Shown: piece after piece, positions 25,489 to 39,420 of the stretch
Layout of the letters: each line of letters begins with the position of its first letter
How positions within the stretch are numbered: the stretch's first letter is position 1
Made by a program: the position numbers and the translations under genes
Notes under the pieces: generated by a model
Seen by the model: only the letters and a program-made list of their open reading frames with translations
What the model was told of the DNA's origin: nothing
The model's database searches: none
Source of the DNA: Rachycentron canadum
Lineage: Eukaryota > Chordata > Actinopteri > Carangiformes > Rachycentridae
Length of the DNA: 64,000 nt
NCBI GenBank assembly: GCA_038496675.1
Contig: CM076651.1
Coordinates: forward strand, 7,171,690-7,235,689
Direction of reading: 5' to 3'

Positions 25489-25735
25489 AACCCAACCGGT
25501 CGAGGCAGATGGCCTCCCACCCCGAGTCTGGTTCTGCCTGAGGTTTCTGCCTCTTAAGGGAAGTTTTTCCCCACGGTTGTTGTGAAGTGCTTGCTCATAG
25601 TGGGATTTGTTGGGTCCCATTATATAATTTTATAGAATTTTGTCTAGACCCTCTCTACTCTTGAGTAGAGTGCCTTGAGGAAACTTTGTTGTGATTTGGC
25701 ACTATATAAATAAATTTGATGTGATTTTATAATCT
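25140..25735 (+). repeat. Teleost interspersed repeat with conserved 3' module
   Basis: The segment contains a module common in fish genomes: CGAGGCAGATGGCC, then GAGGTTTCTGCCTCTTAAGG, then GTGCTTGCTCATAG. It ends with CCTTGAGGAAACT and a tail reading TTTGGCACTATATAAATAAA. The ordered blocks and A-rich tail suggest the 3' end of a retroposon, but the family cannot be named here. A CT microsatellite splits the copy. No intact reverse transcriptase frame accompanies it. Confidence 0.6.
25439..25488 (+). repeat. (CT)n microsatellite
   Basis: About 50 bases of nearly perfect CT repeat inside the interspersed repeat. It creates artificial Ser-Leu and Arg-Glu open frames on the two strands. Confidence 0.97.
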
Positions 25736-25739
25736 AAGA

Positions 25740-27089
25740 TGAATATGGGCCTATAAATGTATTATCTTGTAAAATGGGAAACTGATCAGGGCCCCCATAT
25801 TATTTGGGTCGACTCTTATCTAGTAGCCCCAGTTTTGTGAAGGGCCTTAGTTGAAAATCTACTTTGAATACCTATTTTTTTGTTGTTGTTTTATCTAATT
25901 GGTTCCATTTTTCCTGTGTCAAGTAATTAAAACAAAGAAAACCTCTTTCAGGGTAGTTTTATTCCATGATAGGAGTGCTAGAAGCCTGCAACCAACAATT
26001 GTTGTCACTACATCCGACAATTACCTTCTTTAAAAATCTTTCATTGTTCAGTCAATGCCAGAAAAGGGTGAAAAATATCCACCTATTATTTACTGAAACT
26101 CAAGTTAACATATTCAAATTGCTTTTGTTGAGATTATTGTGGTAGCAAACTATGAAAATTGCAAATACTAATATTTGAGAGGCTGATACCAGTGAAATTT
26201 TGGCATGCTCAAAAAACAACATTTTTGCCATTTTAGCTGAAGAGCCATGGGAAGCAATCAAACTGCCATGTACAGTGGGATCAACAAGGGAACAACAACA
26301 ATTTTCTTTTTGCCAAAGAACCCTTTAGGAGGTGAGTTGTCAGCATTGTCCCTGAATGAATGGATATAACTGATAGTGAAGACACAACATTTTTTAATGC
26401 CATTGTTGATGAAACTGCATTTATAAATGTTGATCTATCGCATCAAGGCAGATTAACTATCAGTTTTATAAGGTTTTGTGCCGATACCAATCTGGTGTAT
26501 TGAATTGGTGTGTTCCCAATGAAATTGTTAACTGTCTAACTGTCTGAGCTATTTCTTCTTTAATAGCCCTGGTTGACCAGCAGGAGCATTTGCAGGATTG
26601 TTTTACCAGTGTGATGACGTACCTTAATTTGCATGGTATTTAATTCACTAAATTACAAAAAAACTGTCTTATCTCTCTTATCTCTTATCTGGCTTTTTTA
26701 TCCATAAACATTTTCTCATTTGAATTCTGCTGGTGTTTACCATATTATCACTTGTGTGATGGTTTCCCAGCCCCAGCCCCAGTACTTGCACACAAGAAAA
26801 TGCACAGCATACACTGAAATCACTGTCTCTAGCATGGCTATTTTGGTTTTTGTGTGTGTGTGTGTGGTCACTGGTATTTATCATGCAAGCACACGTGATG
26901 AGATCAAAGGCCGGGTTTCTCTGAGGGAGACAGCGAAAGCCATTTCATAGTCTGGTCTATACATTTTCAAGGATTGTGCAGAGGTGAGCTCTTGTGCTAT
27001 GTAGACCATATGTATTTTGAAAACGTGCACTTGTTTATACTCTGTTCACTTCTTTTACCTGTTCCCACTTCCCAGCTGGTGAGTCAATC
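25740..27089 (+). other. Upstream region of slc16a7 with a possible 5' UTR exon
   Basis: No coding exon is recognised. A plus-strand donor-like CAGAG followed by GTGAGC near 26,982, and the acceptor CCCAG ending at 27,075, could bound a 93-base intron in the 5' UTR. A short GT run lies near 26,854. The true promoter is not identified. Confidence 0.35.
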
Positions 27090-29902
27090 ATGCCCCCCGC
27101 AGCAACAACCAATCTCGGCTACACCCCACCAGATGGAGGCTGGGGCTGGGCTGTCGTCTTTGGTGCTTTCATCTCCATAGGATTCTCCTATGCCTTTCCC
27201 AAGTCCCTCACCATCTACTTTAAGGAGATTCAGGAATATTTTTCAGTTTCCTACAGTGAGATTGCATGGGTTTCCTCAGTCATGCTGGCTTCTATGTACG
27301 CAGGAGGTCAGTGGCTTCAAATATTTTCAAAAATTCAATAGTCATGTAAAACATTCCCACGCAGCACATTCCCTGAACAGCTTGACTAAGCAAGGTAATT
27401 CTATCATCATTTTCTTTGTTATTTAATTAACCAAATCAGATATGGCTAAAACATGAGATATTTGTCTTGTTTGTGCAGGACCTGTGAGCAGTATACTTGT
27501 CAACCGCTATGGCAGCAGACCTGTGGTTTTGCTCGGTGGGATGATGGTTTGTGCCGCCATGGTGCTCGCTTCCTTTGGCACCACAATCATGCATCTGTAC
27601 CTCTGTGTTGGAGTAATTGGAGGTAAAGTATTGAATTTTTTCTCTTCTTTCCAATAATTTATAAAGAACAATTCATAATAATCCTGCTCTTATCTGTGAT
27701 AGTATAAAATAGCCCTGAAATATATTCATTTTTAAAATTTTGAGTAATTATACTACCAAGGTTGCTTCCGTTCTTTGTAATGTTTGCTTTATGTTGCCTG
27801 GTTGTGACTGGCTGACACAGGACGATGTAATCAATGTTTGTGGCGTAACACTCACACTCTTTTTTCTTTTTTTTTTTTTTTTTTTTAAGTGTCATGGCCA
27901 ATCCACTAAGATTGTTTGTGTCCCTGTGCGGGGTTAAAGTTGGCCGTTCGATGCAATGTGCAAATATTTGTGATGAATTTGGAGTTTGTATTTGTAATCT
28001 TCAATTAAATGTTCATGCACATTCAAAACTGTTCCATTAGAAACCTTGGTTTTTGAAAATGTCCGGCGTCAGACCACATATTCACATTACTGAGAGTGAG
28101 CAAACAAAGGCTTCAGACTTTAAACTTAACCACCCACTGAGGCATGGACTCACATAATAAGAGTACTTGGAAATAACTGTGGGACTTTTCTCTTGAAATA
28201 GAAAGTATTGGACCACCATTGATATTGAGTAAAATGTGATGTCAGAAATGATAAAGACAATTATTTTCATTTCTGACAAATCTGTTAATTGCACCTCTAA
28301 TTAATTAGTTAGTTATTTGGTTTATGAAATGTCTGTTTGTAGCAAAAAAGTTCCTAAAGGCCAGGGCAACATATTCTGATTGCTTCTGTTAACTAACAGT
28401 CCAAAAGTAAAAGATCATTAGTTTATTATCAACAATAACAAAGCAAAGAAGAATTTTTTTGACATAGTGCTTTTGTGCTTCTTTCTTGATGGTGTAGTTT
28501 CTGATGCTGTTTGTAGTTCAAACCAAAACCTGAATTCCTCATCGACACTGAAAGTTGAGAAATCACTTTGCTTAATCTGCTGATGATGAAGATGTGAAGT
28601 CAAGTGTCCATGCATTCCTCACAATAAAGAAATGTAGTTTACCTCATCGAAATTTATTAATTTGTTAATTTAGTATTAATCTTGTATATAATTAACCATT
28701 GTTTTATTTCTTCAGGTTTTGGCCTGGCCTTCAACCTGCAGCCAGCCCTGACGATCATAGGTACCTATTTCCAGGCCAAAAGGCCACTGGCAAACGGGCT
28801 CGCTATGACAGGAAGTCCAGTTGTTCTATCCACCCTGGCTCCACTTAATCAGTTTCTGTTTGATTGTTTTGGCTGGAGAGGGAGCTTCCTCATTCTGGGA
28901 TCCATAGTTTTGAACTGCTGTGTAGCTGGTGCTCTGATGAGACCGGTTAACAAAAGCGTTCAACCCAAGCCAAAGACTGAACCACCGCTGTGCAATGGAG
29001 CAGACACTGAGGAAAGTGCCGCTGTGGACGCTAGTGCACAGTTGGCTAACCTCCTAACTGAAGGAAACCAAACTGAGAACAGGAGCCAGGGCCACCTGCA
29101 CAAATTCATAGATCTGTCACTTTTCAAACACCGGGGCTTCCTCATTTACCTCATTGGTAACGTGGTCATGTTTTTTGGCTTTTTCGCACCTGTGGTTTTT
29201 CTTGCACCATACGCCAAACATCAAGGGATTGATGAATATTCAGCAGCTTTCTTGCTTTCTATTTTTGCTCTGGTGGACATGTTTGTCAGACCAGCAACTG
29301 GCCTCCTTGGCAACACCAGGTGGATTAGACCAAGGATCCAATATTTCTTCAGTTTCGCTGTTTCATATAATGGTGTATGCCACCTTCTGTGCCCGCTGGC
29401 ACCGGGGTATGTGGGTCTCGTCGTTTATGCTGTCTTCTTTGGTTTGGCGTTTGGGATGGTTTCTGCACTGCTCTTTGAAGTTCTGATGGACCTCGTTGGA
29501 GCTCATCGCTTCTCCACTGCGGTTGGACTCGTCACCATAATCGAGTGTGGACCAGTGCTTCTCGGACCACCAATTTCAGGTTTGTAACTCCACAGCCACA
29601 TGGATACATTTACATACAGTATTTTAAAAAATTTGTTTGTGAAATGGTGACCAATGAGGTGTGTATCTTCTGTTTCAGGAGCCTTAGTTGATATTTTCGG
29701 GGACTACAAATACATGTACTATGCATGTGGTGTGTTTATGCTGGTGCCTGGCATATTTTTCTTTGTCATGCATTACTACAACTACAAGAAACTGGAGGAG
29801 GAGCAGAAGCAGGCTGTGGCTGTGGAGATGAGGACTTCTGAAGAGGCAGTAGAACTTGAAATAAGCCAGGACGATAAAACAGCACATGAAACAGATGGAT
29901 GA
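27090..29902 (+). CDS. slc16a7: Monocarboxylate transporter 2 (SLC16A7 type)
   Basis: Proton-linked plasma-membrane carrier for lactate, pyruvate and ketone bodies. Coding exons 27090-27306, 27479-27622, 28716-29579 and 29679-29902 join in phase 1 each time and give 482 residues, close to about 478 in human MCT2. The family signature PPDGGWGWAV opens the first membrane segment. The twelve-helix pattern is split by a hydrophilic loop of about 70 residues. Asp about 308 and Arg about 312 in VDMFVRP have the spacing of the Asp302/Arg306 pair known from MCT1. MCT2 rather than MCT1 is indicated by GPVSS, NLQPALTIIG, SLFKHRGFLIYL, the QGIDEYSAAFLLS stretch and NGVCHLLCPLA. The ATG lies 14 bases inside an exon beginning after CCCAG at 27075, and MPPA matches family starts. 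The acidic C-terminal tail is diverged, as usual. Confidence 0.95.
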
Positions 29903-30228
29903 ACTGTCTGACTATGATTTTATTTTAGTGGCTGTAGGAGGATGCGCAGGTTCTACTGCAGGACATAGTGGATATGGGCTATTACTGATAAAAAAAAAAA
30001 AAATGTCTACTTTGGGTGAGATTATTGGACTCTTTGGACCTTTGCTACATATCTCTAGATTAACATTTGGTATTCTAATGGTTATTTTATGTATTTTATT
30101 GTTATTATATTATGTGACATCTGTAACTCTAATGGCCTTTTTTCACCAACCATCCAAATCTGCCCCTGTTGCTTCCAGTCCAATTATCATAATGACCGTA
30201 TAAACTATTATGGTTCCTCCTTGTTTAT

Positions 30229-30234
30229 AATAAA
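30229..30234 (+). terminator. slc16a7: Polyadenylation signal of slc16a7
   Basis: The canonical AATAAA lies about 330 bases past the TGA at 29900-29902, giving a short 3' UTR. No earlier perfect hexamer was noticed after the stop. Confidence 0.6.
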
Positions 30235-33200
30235 AACCAAATTTTCCCGAGGGAATGATATAAAACAATGAGTCGCATTTCGAGAACAGTCACACCACTG
30301 CATTTTATTAGAATTTTTGTACCACTAGGTGGCACTGGATGCTATCATATGAAAACTGGTTAGATCACAACACACACCTCCTATTAATGCAATTAAACCA
30401 TTTTATATATTTTTTCCCCAAAAGTTCAGGTCATGAACCCTCCATGAGCCGGCAGAAAATTTAAACAGGTCACCAATGGCACAGTAATTGATAAATGAGA
30501 ATATTCACTGTCCTGAGACAACAGACTTTCTGTTTTTTCACGCTGCCCAATGGTTTAAATCTCACTTTATTCATACCTCAAGTTTTATTTTACAGTAAAA
30601 TACATTTTCAGCGTCATGGGGATCTGTAAAAGCTGTTTCATTGTTGCACCGCTTTAGTACAGTCATAAAAATTCAGTATGAAGTTATGGAAATGTGTTAG
30701 AATTGGACTTTTAAATAAGTGAGGGGACCATGTGTGTATTTAATAATACGATTGCATTTGCATGTGTGTCTGAAAAACTGCAACACTTCTCACTGACACT
30801 AAAAGTGTTGCGTATATAACACTGACACTTTTACTTTAGCTGCAAGCCAGGCCTCCAAATATCTTAGTACATTAATGTTGTTTTTAGTTGTATGTGTATT
30901 TTCAATTTGACACTTTCTTAACTAATAGATATTTCTATTATGTGTTATAAAGAGCAGGAAGACAAGATTCTGACTTGTTGAGCACACCTCAGAGAAAAAT
31001 ACCTGACAGCAGATGAAATTTGTGATCTCATGCCAGGTTGCATTATCCTACAACAGGTCAAACCTCATTTTCCAGCATACTGCATGATTGCAGCCCCTCA
31101 GTGCCAGGCCTCCAGCACCTGCAACACAAGATACATGGGCAAGCCATTCAGGAAAAGAAAAATATCATTATTACAGATGTATGTTTAAATGATCCTCCCT
31201 TATTATGTACCCGCGAGGTGCATATTGACTCCTTTTTTTCATATGGACGGAAATTGCGAGGGAATCAATACGTTTATTTATAACCTTAGATAATATTATC
31301 TGAAAATCAGATAAACAGTGTCCGTGCCTTACGGGTGGCTGGTCTTCTCATTGAAGCCCAGTTTAATTTCAATAAACTACAAATCACTGGGTCAAAATTT
31401 AACCCAGTTCCAATATAGCAACAACGCAACACTGAGTTGGCACAACAACCAACAAGTTTTACCTTTTAACGATGTCCATGCGCAATAGTGGATGAAGCAT
31501 GCAGATCCTTTACTTTTAAGTAAGACTATTAGTACCATTTTGTTAATATACAAGTAAAAGCCCTGCATGTCGAAAGTACCGCAATGGCCAATGTGTGTAT
31601 GTTATTACACAGTATCATTAGATTATTGTCACCATTGTTGTGCTTTAATATGTAAGTAGAATTTTATTCTTGAGGTACAACTCTCTCTCTATTTTTGATA
31701 AGGCCATAATTAATGATTATGTTGATTAGGGATTAATATTAGCTTTATTTCATTTTTTGTCTGGTTTGTAAAGTGTTTGAAAATAAGGACACATACCCAG
31801 GGAAAAAAAGTGACACACTTGAAAGGCTGAAACCATGAAATGAGTAATTTAATTTCTTAAATGATTATTCAGTGTAAACAACAGTTCTGCATAATTGTTT
31901 GATTATTGATTAATCAAGTAAATAATTAACAACAACTTATTGTTTAAACTCAAATTTTATATGCTGTCATTATTATTTTTTTCGTCAAAAGTTCTGCTGT
32001 CAGATAAATTAAATGTATTTTTGAAAAAAAGTAGGCCACAATATTTCCATTTTAAACACAGTGCAGAAGATAAATACAAAACTTTACCCTAGTATCACTT
32101 TGTCAGAATACAGCAGTAAACTACCGATACCTCATATTTGTTCTCAGGGGTAGAACTTATAAAGTAAATGTGTAATTACACTACTCTGCATATGATACTC
32201 AATACTGTAAAGGATGCACTTAGTATTAGGAACCAAAAACAAAGATTGACATTTAAGTAAAAAAAAAACCCAAACCTTACTAAACTGGGGGTAAACAACC
32301 CAGTAGTACCCAAAATGGGTCAGTTTTGAGTTTTGAGTGGTTTTTAGTATGTGGAGTGAAGCAAGAATACATTATCTAAAGCTGTCCTTTAAAAATATGG
32401 CTATCAATCTGATTATGTAGATATGTGACAGATATTGCGATAGAATAGGTTAATGAGTGGACACAAACTGAGAGAGTGAGGACTTCCAATTAGTGGCAGC
32501 TCCCATAAGCTTTGTATCATCTCCTCACTGAACAGCTTGAGCATAATCACCATGATGAACTGTGACTGATGTCAGTAAATCTGGCTTTAATTGGGACCAA
32601 GAAGATTGAATCCAGGCAGCGCTGCGTCCAATCCCTGGGTGGACTGCTACCGTGCTGAGGCGTGATGTTTTAACCGTGCTGCCGGTCTGAGCAGTTGCAT
32701 CCCAAATTCTGTTTTAACCACACGGTTGGGATGTCTGTAAAGATGGAAGTGATACTATCTTTTTAATCCAACATGTTTGTTAATAATCTCTGCTAATCTT
32801 CTTTACCCAGAGCAGCAGAACTAATCTGTCTTCACAATGTTTACACTTGGAGGGAGGGCAATGTCATGTGAATACCAGGGACTTAAGAGTTTATTCATCA
32901 GCCCTGTGGACAGAGCTATTAATGACACATCACTGGTCTAAAATAAACATTGATAGCCAGTGCAGCCAACATGGATACACGGGGGCACGCTGACATGTTA
33001 GCAGTTAGAGGAGCAATTGCCATGTCAGTTTATCCAAGGAGCTCTCAAGGACTCAATCACACCTCCCCGAGAAGAGAGAATATGTCCTGCAGTGGGTCTT
33101 AACTGACTCTCATCTGTGATGAAACACAAGATTTACTGAGTCAATTTGGTGAACACAGACTAACCTGCTCTCACAATCGATAATCTTTCCATCATTCCGT

Positions 33201-34035
33201 AACTTTGACTTGAAATCATCAGAGCTATTTTTCTCCAGCATAAGCAATCAACATCTCCGTGTGTGGAGGGAATAACAGGAAGTCTAGATTTTGCTACACC
33301 CTCCGAGATCCCTAGAGGGCAGCCTGAATCAGATGAAATCAGATAAACAAAATACTCACATAGCTGCTTATTAATGCTCTTCTTGAGGGGGACATGTCAA
33401 CATATATGTGCAGCTCTGAAGTGCAGCAATATTGAGGTCATTTACTTATTAGCTCCAACACTGAGGTATTTGTGCCTCTTTTCTACTTCTTTACTCTTCT
33501 CCCTCACGTTTAAGAAGAAAATCCCTGCATCTGTAATTACTATTTGAATTCGATACATTGTTAAAGATTAAGTTGGGGCTGAAACCAGAGGATATCTATA
33601 TACTAAAACTATATCGACCGATTGTGGAAACAGTGGAAAAAGTCAGTCCCAGTTCTCCAGAATCCAAGGTGTCACAATCAAATATTATCTTTTCTTCTGA
33701 CCAATAATCCCAAGATACCCAAAGACATTGTAATAGCTGAAATTTAGTAATGGAAAACAACTAAACAGTATATACCTATACCTGTATAACTTACCCGTTA
33801 TTAATACATTTTTTTGGCAGAAATAACAAGGAGTCACACATCATTGACATATCATCACATAGCAATTCATTATTCATGTGGTGTACGTGTTACCAAACAG
33901 TTCCTTATTTACATATGCAGCTGTTATGGTGCAACATTATCCTGTTCGTGTCCAGTGCTCACGTCTCTCCACGATAGTCTTTTGTGTAAAGACAGTTTGA
34001 TATTACAGACACTTGACCAGACAAACTGCTTCTGG

Positions 34036-34067
<32 letters not shown>
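34036..34067 (+). repeat. (TGC)n / CTG trinucleotide repeat
   Basis: Ten perfect CTG units in intergenic DNA. Read on the minus strand they give a short polyglutamine frame of 68 residues, with no splice context suggesting a gene. Confidence 0.95.
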
Positions 34068-34070
<3 letters not shown>

Positions 34071-37000
34071 ATCCAGCCTTCCTTGTGGAATACAAATGGG
34101 ATAAAACTGAGCCCTCATGAAGACGGTCATTTTTTTTTAACTCAGACAAAAGAGGAACTTAAACCCCTAAACTACTCAATCATGACTAATGCTTGTAAAA
34201 GAAATCGAGTCGCAAAGCAAAGGGACTTAATGAGATTATGTTACCCATAATTAACAATCTGTGAAACACACTTCCCAAAACCAGGAACAGTGTGGCTTTT
34301 TTGTCCAGCGCTGAGCCTAAGAATGTGTGAATTATCATCCAAACACACATTTACCCCACTTTTCAGACTTGACAATGCAGAGCCCCTGACCAATATCCTT
34401 AATCTGCCACTCAAAATACATTTAGCCTTTGTGAGAACAAATGTGCGAAGCTGAAACACTGGTTGTGGAGACTCTCTGCTGCCTATTAGAACCATTGTTC
34501 CTCTTTATCTGGTGAACACAGACAACCACCAAAGCTTGCATGTCTGGGGACGGTGTTGCTGTTGTGTGCATATTACAAGAAGAATACAAGGATTGTCCTG
34601 TGGATTATAATCTTTTGAACACTACACTGAATTACACTGCTAAATAAACAAATTTGATTGAAAAGCTGACGAATGGATGGATGACATACACTATGCACGA
34701 GCACTGTAGTGTTTAAACATTGTGCACACACGCAGTCGGTTGTCATGTGGATAATAAAAAATAAGTGGTTGGTGTTATCAGTCTATCAGAGCAGCACACT
34801 TGAGTGACCAATTCGACCTAAGAGATAACATTGTAAGGTTTCATTTAAATCCTCAGTCTTGATTTGGAAAATTGTATTGAATCTAAGATAGTTCCCAGTG
34901 CTCATCTGCAGACGCCTGAGATAGGCATTCCAGCATCACGTCCTCAGGGATCGACACCCAGGCTGAGACTGAGAGCATGACAGAGAGACTGGGCATGGAA
35001 AAGGGAGAGAAGCAGAAATAATTATAAGAACAACTGAGGCGTATCGGCTTGTCCTTGGCTCAAAATGAAAAGCAGGATGAGACATGATGGCACAAATCAA
35101 CTGCAAGCCCATATACAGTACCTGATTCACTCATAACATCTGTGTAATTACACATCAGGAACCCTGTAATACTGGGATTCTGTTACCAAATTGTGTCATC
35201 TTCACAATTCTGGCCAGGGCCCAGAATAATTAAGTGTATCATTACCCTGAGCTAAAATTGTCGATGAGCGGGGAGCAGTGATGATGGAAGCTCACCCTGG
35301 GAATGTGGGAGGCATTAATGACTAACTTATTTTGATACACAGAATGCAATGTTGTTGTTGTTGTTGTCTTTGATGAAGATGTCTGTCTGTGCTGGAAAAG
35401 TTTTGAGTGCATTGGCCTTTTGTAATCGCGAATGAGCGCCGCAGTGGCTTAAGTGAATCGGTGTCCTCAGAGGTTCTTTGTGTTTCAAGGGCAGTCTCTC
35501 CTGAGTCTCAGTCAGACATGATGAGGTTGTTGACTGTCACAGCTGCCACACTAAGCCCGCCAAAGGTGTGTGATTAAATTCCCATTCTTTTCCGAAAGAG
35601 AAGTGGAGTCATTTAGAAACCTATAAACCATATGGACAAGTCAATGAATTTTCTTTAAACTGGACCCTATAGGTTTACTCAGGAGGAAATGGCAATAGCA
35701 ACTGGATGCCTTTGTGTGCAGCACCAAGTATGTCTGAGAAGGGAGGTTTTCTTTTAGATTTCAACTAGTTGAGCGACAGTTTTAGAGGGCTTGTCAATAG
35801 CTACACGGGTGGAAAGAAAGTCATTCAAAACCTAATTTTCTGGTTTTTAGGTTTTAAGAGCATTATTATGTAATTTAAAAAAACGATAATTTTCATGGAT
35901 GATTTAAATTAAATCATTCAAACGAACCCCTCTGTAAAATATAAAGATTGAGACTGGTGAGATTCCTTATTTGTTATAACTGTGAATGAAAACACTAATT
36001 CCTGTTCAACACAGACCAGGATTGTTGTTGTAAATCTATTTACACACATCAACGAGTCACAGCGCCACACTCAATGCCATCTTTCTTCATTACGATAAGC
36101 ATGGGCATTGTAGTTTGCTTTAACCCAATCCCATGTACTCCGTCCCATGCTGTAAATATTCACTGGAGCACTAAATGTGTATTAATCCGTGGCTGAAAAT
36201 AGTCCCCAAGTTTGAGTAATGTTGGCTAAGTGCTACAGTGCTGTTTAGGGAAATTTCTAAGCCTTTTTTAAATACTGAAATGAAATACAGTGCTCTATTT
36301 TTGACCTGATTTTAAGGATTTACACACCCAGTTGCAAGCAATGGGCTTGGGGGTTAAGTGCCGCAGATGCAGTGTCTTGAGAAACAGACTAATTGGACAA
36401 TGGACTAATCTATTGTTGGTTTTGGTCCTTTTAAGCAATTTGTTTCCAACGAGGCCTCAAAATTAAACAAAATAATACATGGTCTACATTTGCCCTCTGC
36501 AATGTCTTTCGCTGAAATTATTCTATGCAGTGCTTTCCTTGGAAGGACAGCTTAATTTGTTGAGAGTAAAACACAAAAAGCCAAATTTTAAGTCTTATGA
36601 AACCGAAATGAAAGACAGCAGGGTTACCTTAAATTAAAGCAGCAAAACAGCTTAGATTCTTAAAAAAAAAACATAGAAACATAGAGAAAACAAAATAAAC
36701 ATACAACCATGGTGTCTTAGAATCTGTAATATAAGATAGATTTGGTGGCAATTTACCACTGAATGTCAGCGCACATTTACATTGGTTTGATTTCTCCATT
36801 CTACTAGTCATGTAAACAACTTGAACATCAAGTATGGATTTTAACTAGAGGCTTTGTTTGAATAAATTAGGTTTCAATATTTATACTGTATATGAACCCC
36901 TCTTTTCTCGATGCATAAGTTGAAAAGAAAATCTACCGTGAAGCATTATCTTCATGCATTCTTTGTAGGAGACAGACACACTGTCATCACCTGAAAAGTG

Positions 37001-39364
37001 CGCATGTAATTGTATGTAGTTTTGTTTACAGTCATTGGAAAGCTGCAAGAATACTTGTGGTGTACTGAATACTGTGTGGGAAGCACAGCACGACACTGAA
37101 TACTAGTAACATTTATTCACAATGGTAATAGGAAGATGACAAAGAGAGAAAAACAAGCTGAGAGCAATGAAAACATGGAGCATAATATATACTGTATATT
37201 TTTTTTCTAAGTGGATGTGCAAATGCACATAAGTGAAAACTAGTCAATAGATAATAAAACATGTACGAAATATGAAAGTATAAGAAATATAGGAACAGAG
37301 TATGTGTGTGTTTATGAGTGTGTGTCATGTATGCTAATAGGTCCCAGACTTTGATAAGGTCCCAGAATTCAACAGTCTACAGAAACTGTCTCTGAGCCTG
37401 CTGGATCTAGGTTTTGTGGCCTCGATACTGTTTTCCTGATGCTGGTGAAACGACTGCATTGCCGGGACGGTTGGGATGCCTGTTGAATTTTCTAGCTCGC
37501 CAAATGCTCCTCTGAATGTCGCGGTCCTGCATGAATGGCAGTACAGACCTGGTGAATCATCGGTCTGGTTATAGCTGCTCCCATATCAAATCTTTGCAGC
37601 CAATGGTGTATACGTTGCAGGGTAACCTCCTACCCAGTCAGCCAGCCTCAGTTAAATGAATCTGCCAAGTAATGCTTCAATTAGATTGTTTAAAAAAGAA
37701 GCAAAACAAGATTAGTTAATTTTTGATCAAAACTAAAAACATCAAATCAAAGGCTTTCAATGCAGATTGTAATTAAAACATTTTTTTTTTTTTCCAGAAA
37801 AGCACTTATTAAACAAAGATCTGCGAGATTTGACATACTGCCTGAAAAACCCATTAAAAAAACAGAACAATTTGCTTTGCTTTTGCAAACTGATACATAT
37901 TTATGTACTGGTTTGCAAACATTTCACTGTTTCATTAGTTATTTTTTATGAAAACTTAATTAAATTACTAAATACTTATTTAACTGAGGGCAAGCCTCAC
38001 GATTGTAGTTCAGTTGTAATGTTATTTTGTGTCGGTTGGACCCTGCAACTGATGTCAAAATGTTTCACTATTAAATTTTGTTTGGCTGCATCTGAGGGTT
38101 AAGTGTCACTGAGTGTTTTCTTGACACTGAGCTAGGTCCTTCATTCCTGGGAGTGTAGGACTGTAACTGTTGGGCAGTTTCTATTCATTTCTTTTAGCAG
38201 TAAGAATTTGTGACTAGTGCTGCTGTAACCTCCTTTTTCTTTGATTCATGCATTCAAGTGATTTATGAGATTGGACACTGTATAGTTCTGTATATTATTA
38301 CTAGGAAGTTTCTGTCAGACCAGATACAAACACAGCTGCTTTTTGTTTGGCGCCCCCTCAATAACCAGTCCAAGCATTCAAGTTGCTGCCAGGCAAGACA
38401 AATCAATGATAAACCACTAATAGTGCATTCATCAGGTATTTTTTTGGTTCTTCAATATGCATTTAGGCTCCACTGGAGCCTAAAGTAGGAATCAGAAATA
38501 ATTTCCTTCATTTCTCTCATGGAGAAAATTGGACTTATGAGAATTATTTGTACACAGATTTTCACAGATTTCTGGAAACGGTTGCATTATCTGTCTTTAA
38601 AACAGAGGGAAGCATGCATTGTCACTGAGGGAGCTAATGCAACAGAATGACAAACAACATAACTCACAAACTGGCTCCTGTGCAGCCAATCAGCTTTAAT
38701 GTATTGTAATGTATTCATAAGGTCGTTCAGTGGTGATGGATTGGCTGAGCTTCAGAAAGTGCAGAGCTAATAAACAAATTTGTTGAGTGTCTTTATCTTC
38801 CTTTAGTTTTGTAGCCAAGGATTCATCACCACCTGAACCCACCGTTTTAAGCATGTTTCTCAGACAGATTTTTTTATACTATTCAATCAATCTAGTGTGT
38901 AGGGTTTGATGTAGTGTGTATGGCATTTAAAGGTTTATTCTAACTTGCAGCATGCTTTTACAATAAAAGCTAAATTAGAAAACAAGGTCAATGCAATCTA
39001 CTCATGATTTGCAGAAATATGAGAAAACATACTGAAAGCTCACAGTTTAAAATTAAAAATGAGTTTCTTTTGCAGTTGAATCAAACAGCTTATGTAAACA
39101 ACCGAATAAGCAAAATATAAAAAAAAGACTGGAATTAACCTCATCATCGCAGAGTGAAGAGCATGATTGCAAGCGCAGGCAGAATTACACAATGCCATGT
39201 TTCAAAAAGCAGCCCTCTCAGCTGTCTAAATAGGATGATTGCTGCTGGTCTGAAGGGTCCTTCAGTGAGAGGAGCTTTGGAGGAAAGAGACAGAGAGAAA
39301 GAGGTAGCACATGTGGGAGGTGCCAAATAAAACATCGCTGATTAACTTACAGTACAATGGAGCT

Positions 39365-39365
<1 letters not shown>

Positions 39366-39420
<55 letters not shown>
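39366..39420 (+). repeat. (GT)n microsatellite
   Basis: About 27 uninterrupted GT units in intergenic DNA, likely polymorphic. No gene is linked to it. Confidence 0.97.

Noticed and set aside
25376..25620. Ser-Leu and Arg-Glu repeat frames on opposite strands
   Set aside because: Both are translations of the CT microsatellite inside a repeat.
27863..27887. Poly-T run in slc16a7 intron 2 as a retroposon tail
   Set aside because: No recognisable retroposon body or flanking duplication was seen next to it.
33924..34130. Polyglutamine-containing frame on the minus strand
   Set aside because: It comes from the CTG microsatellite; flanks are not protein-like.
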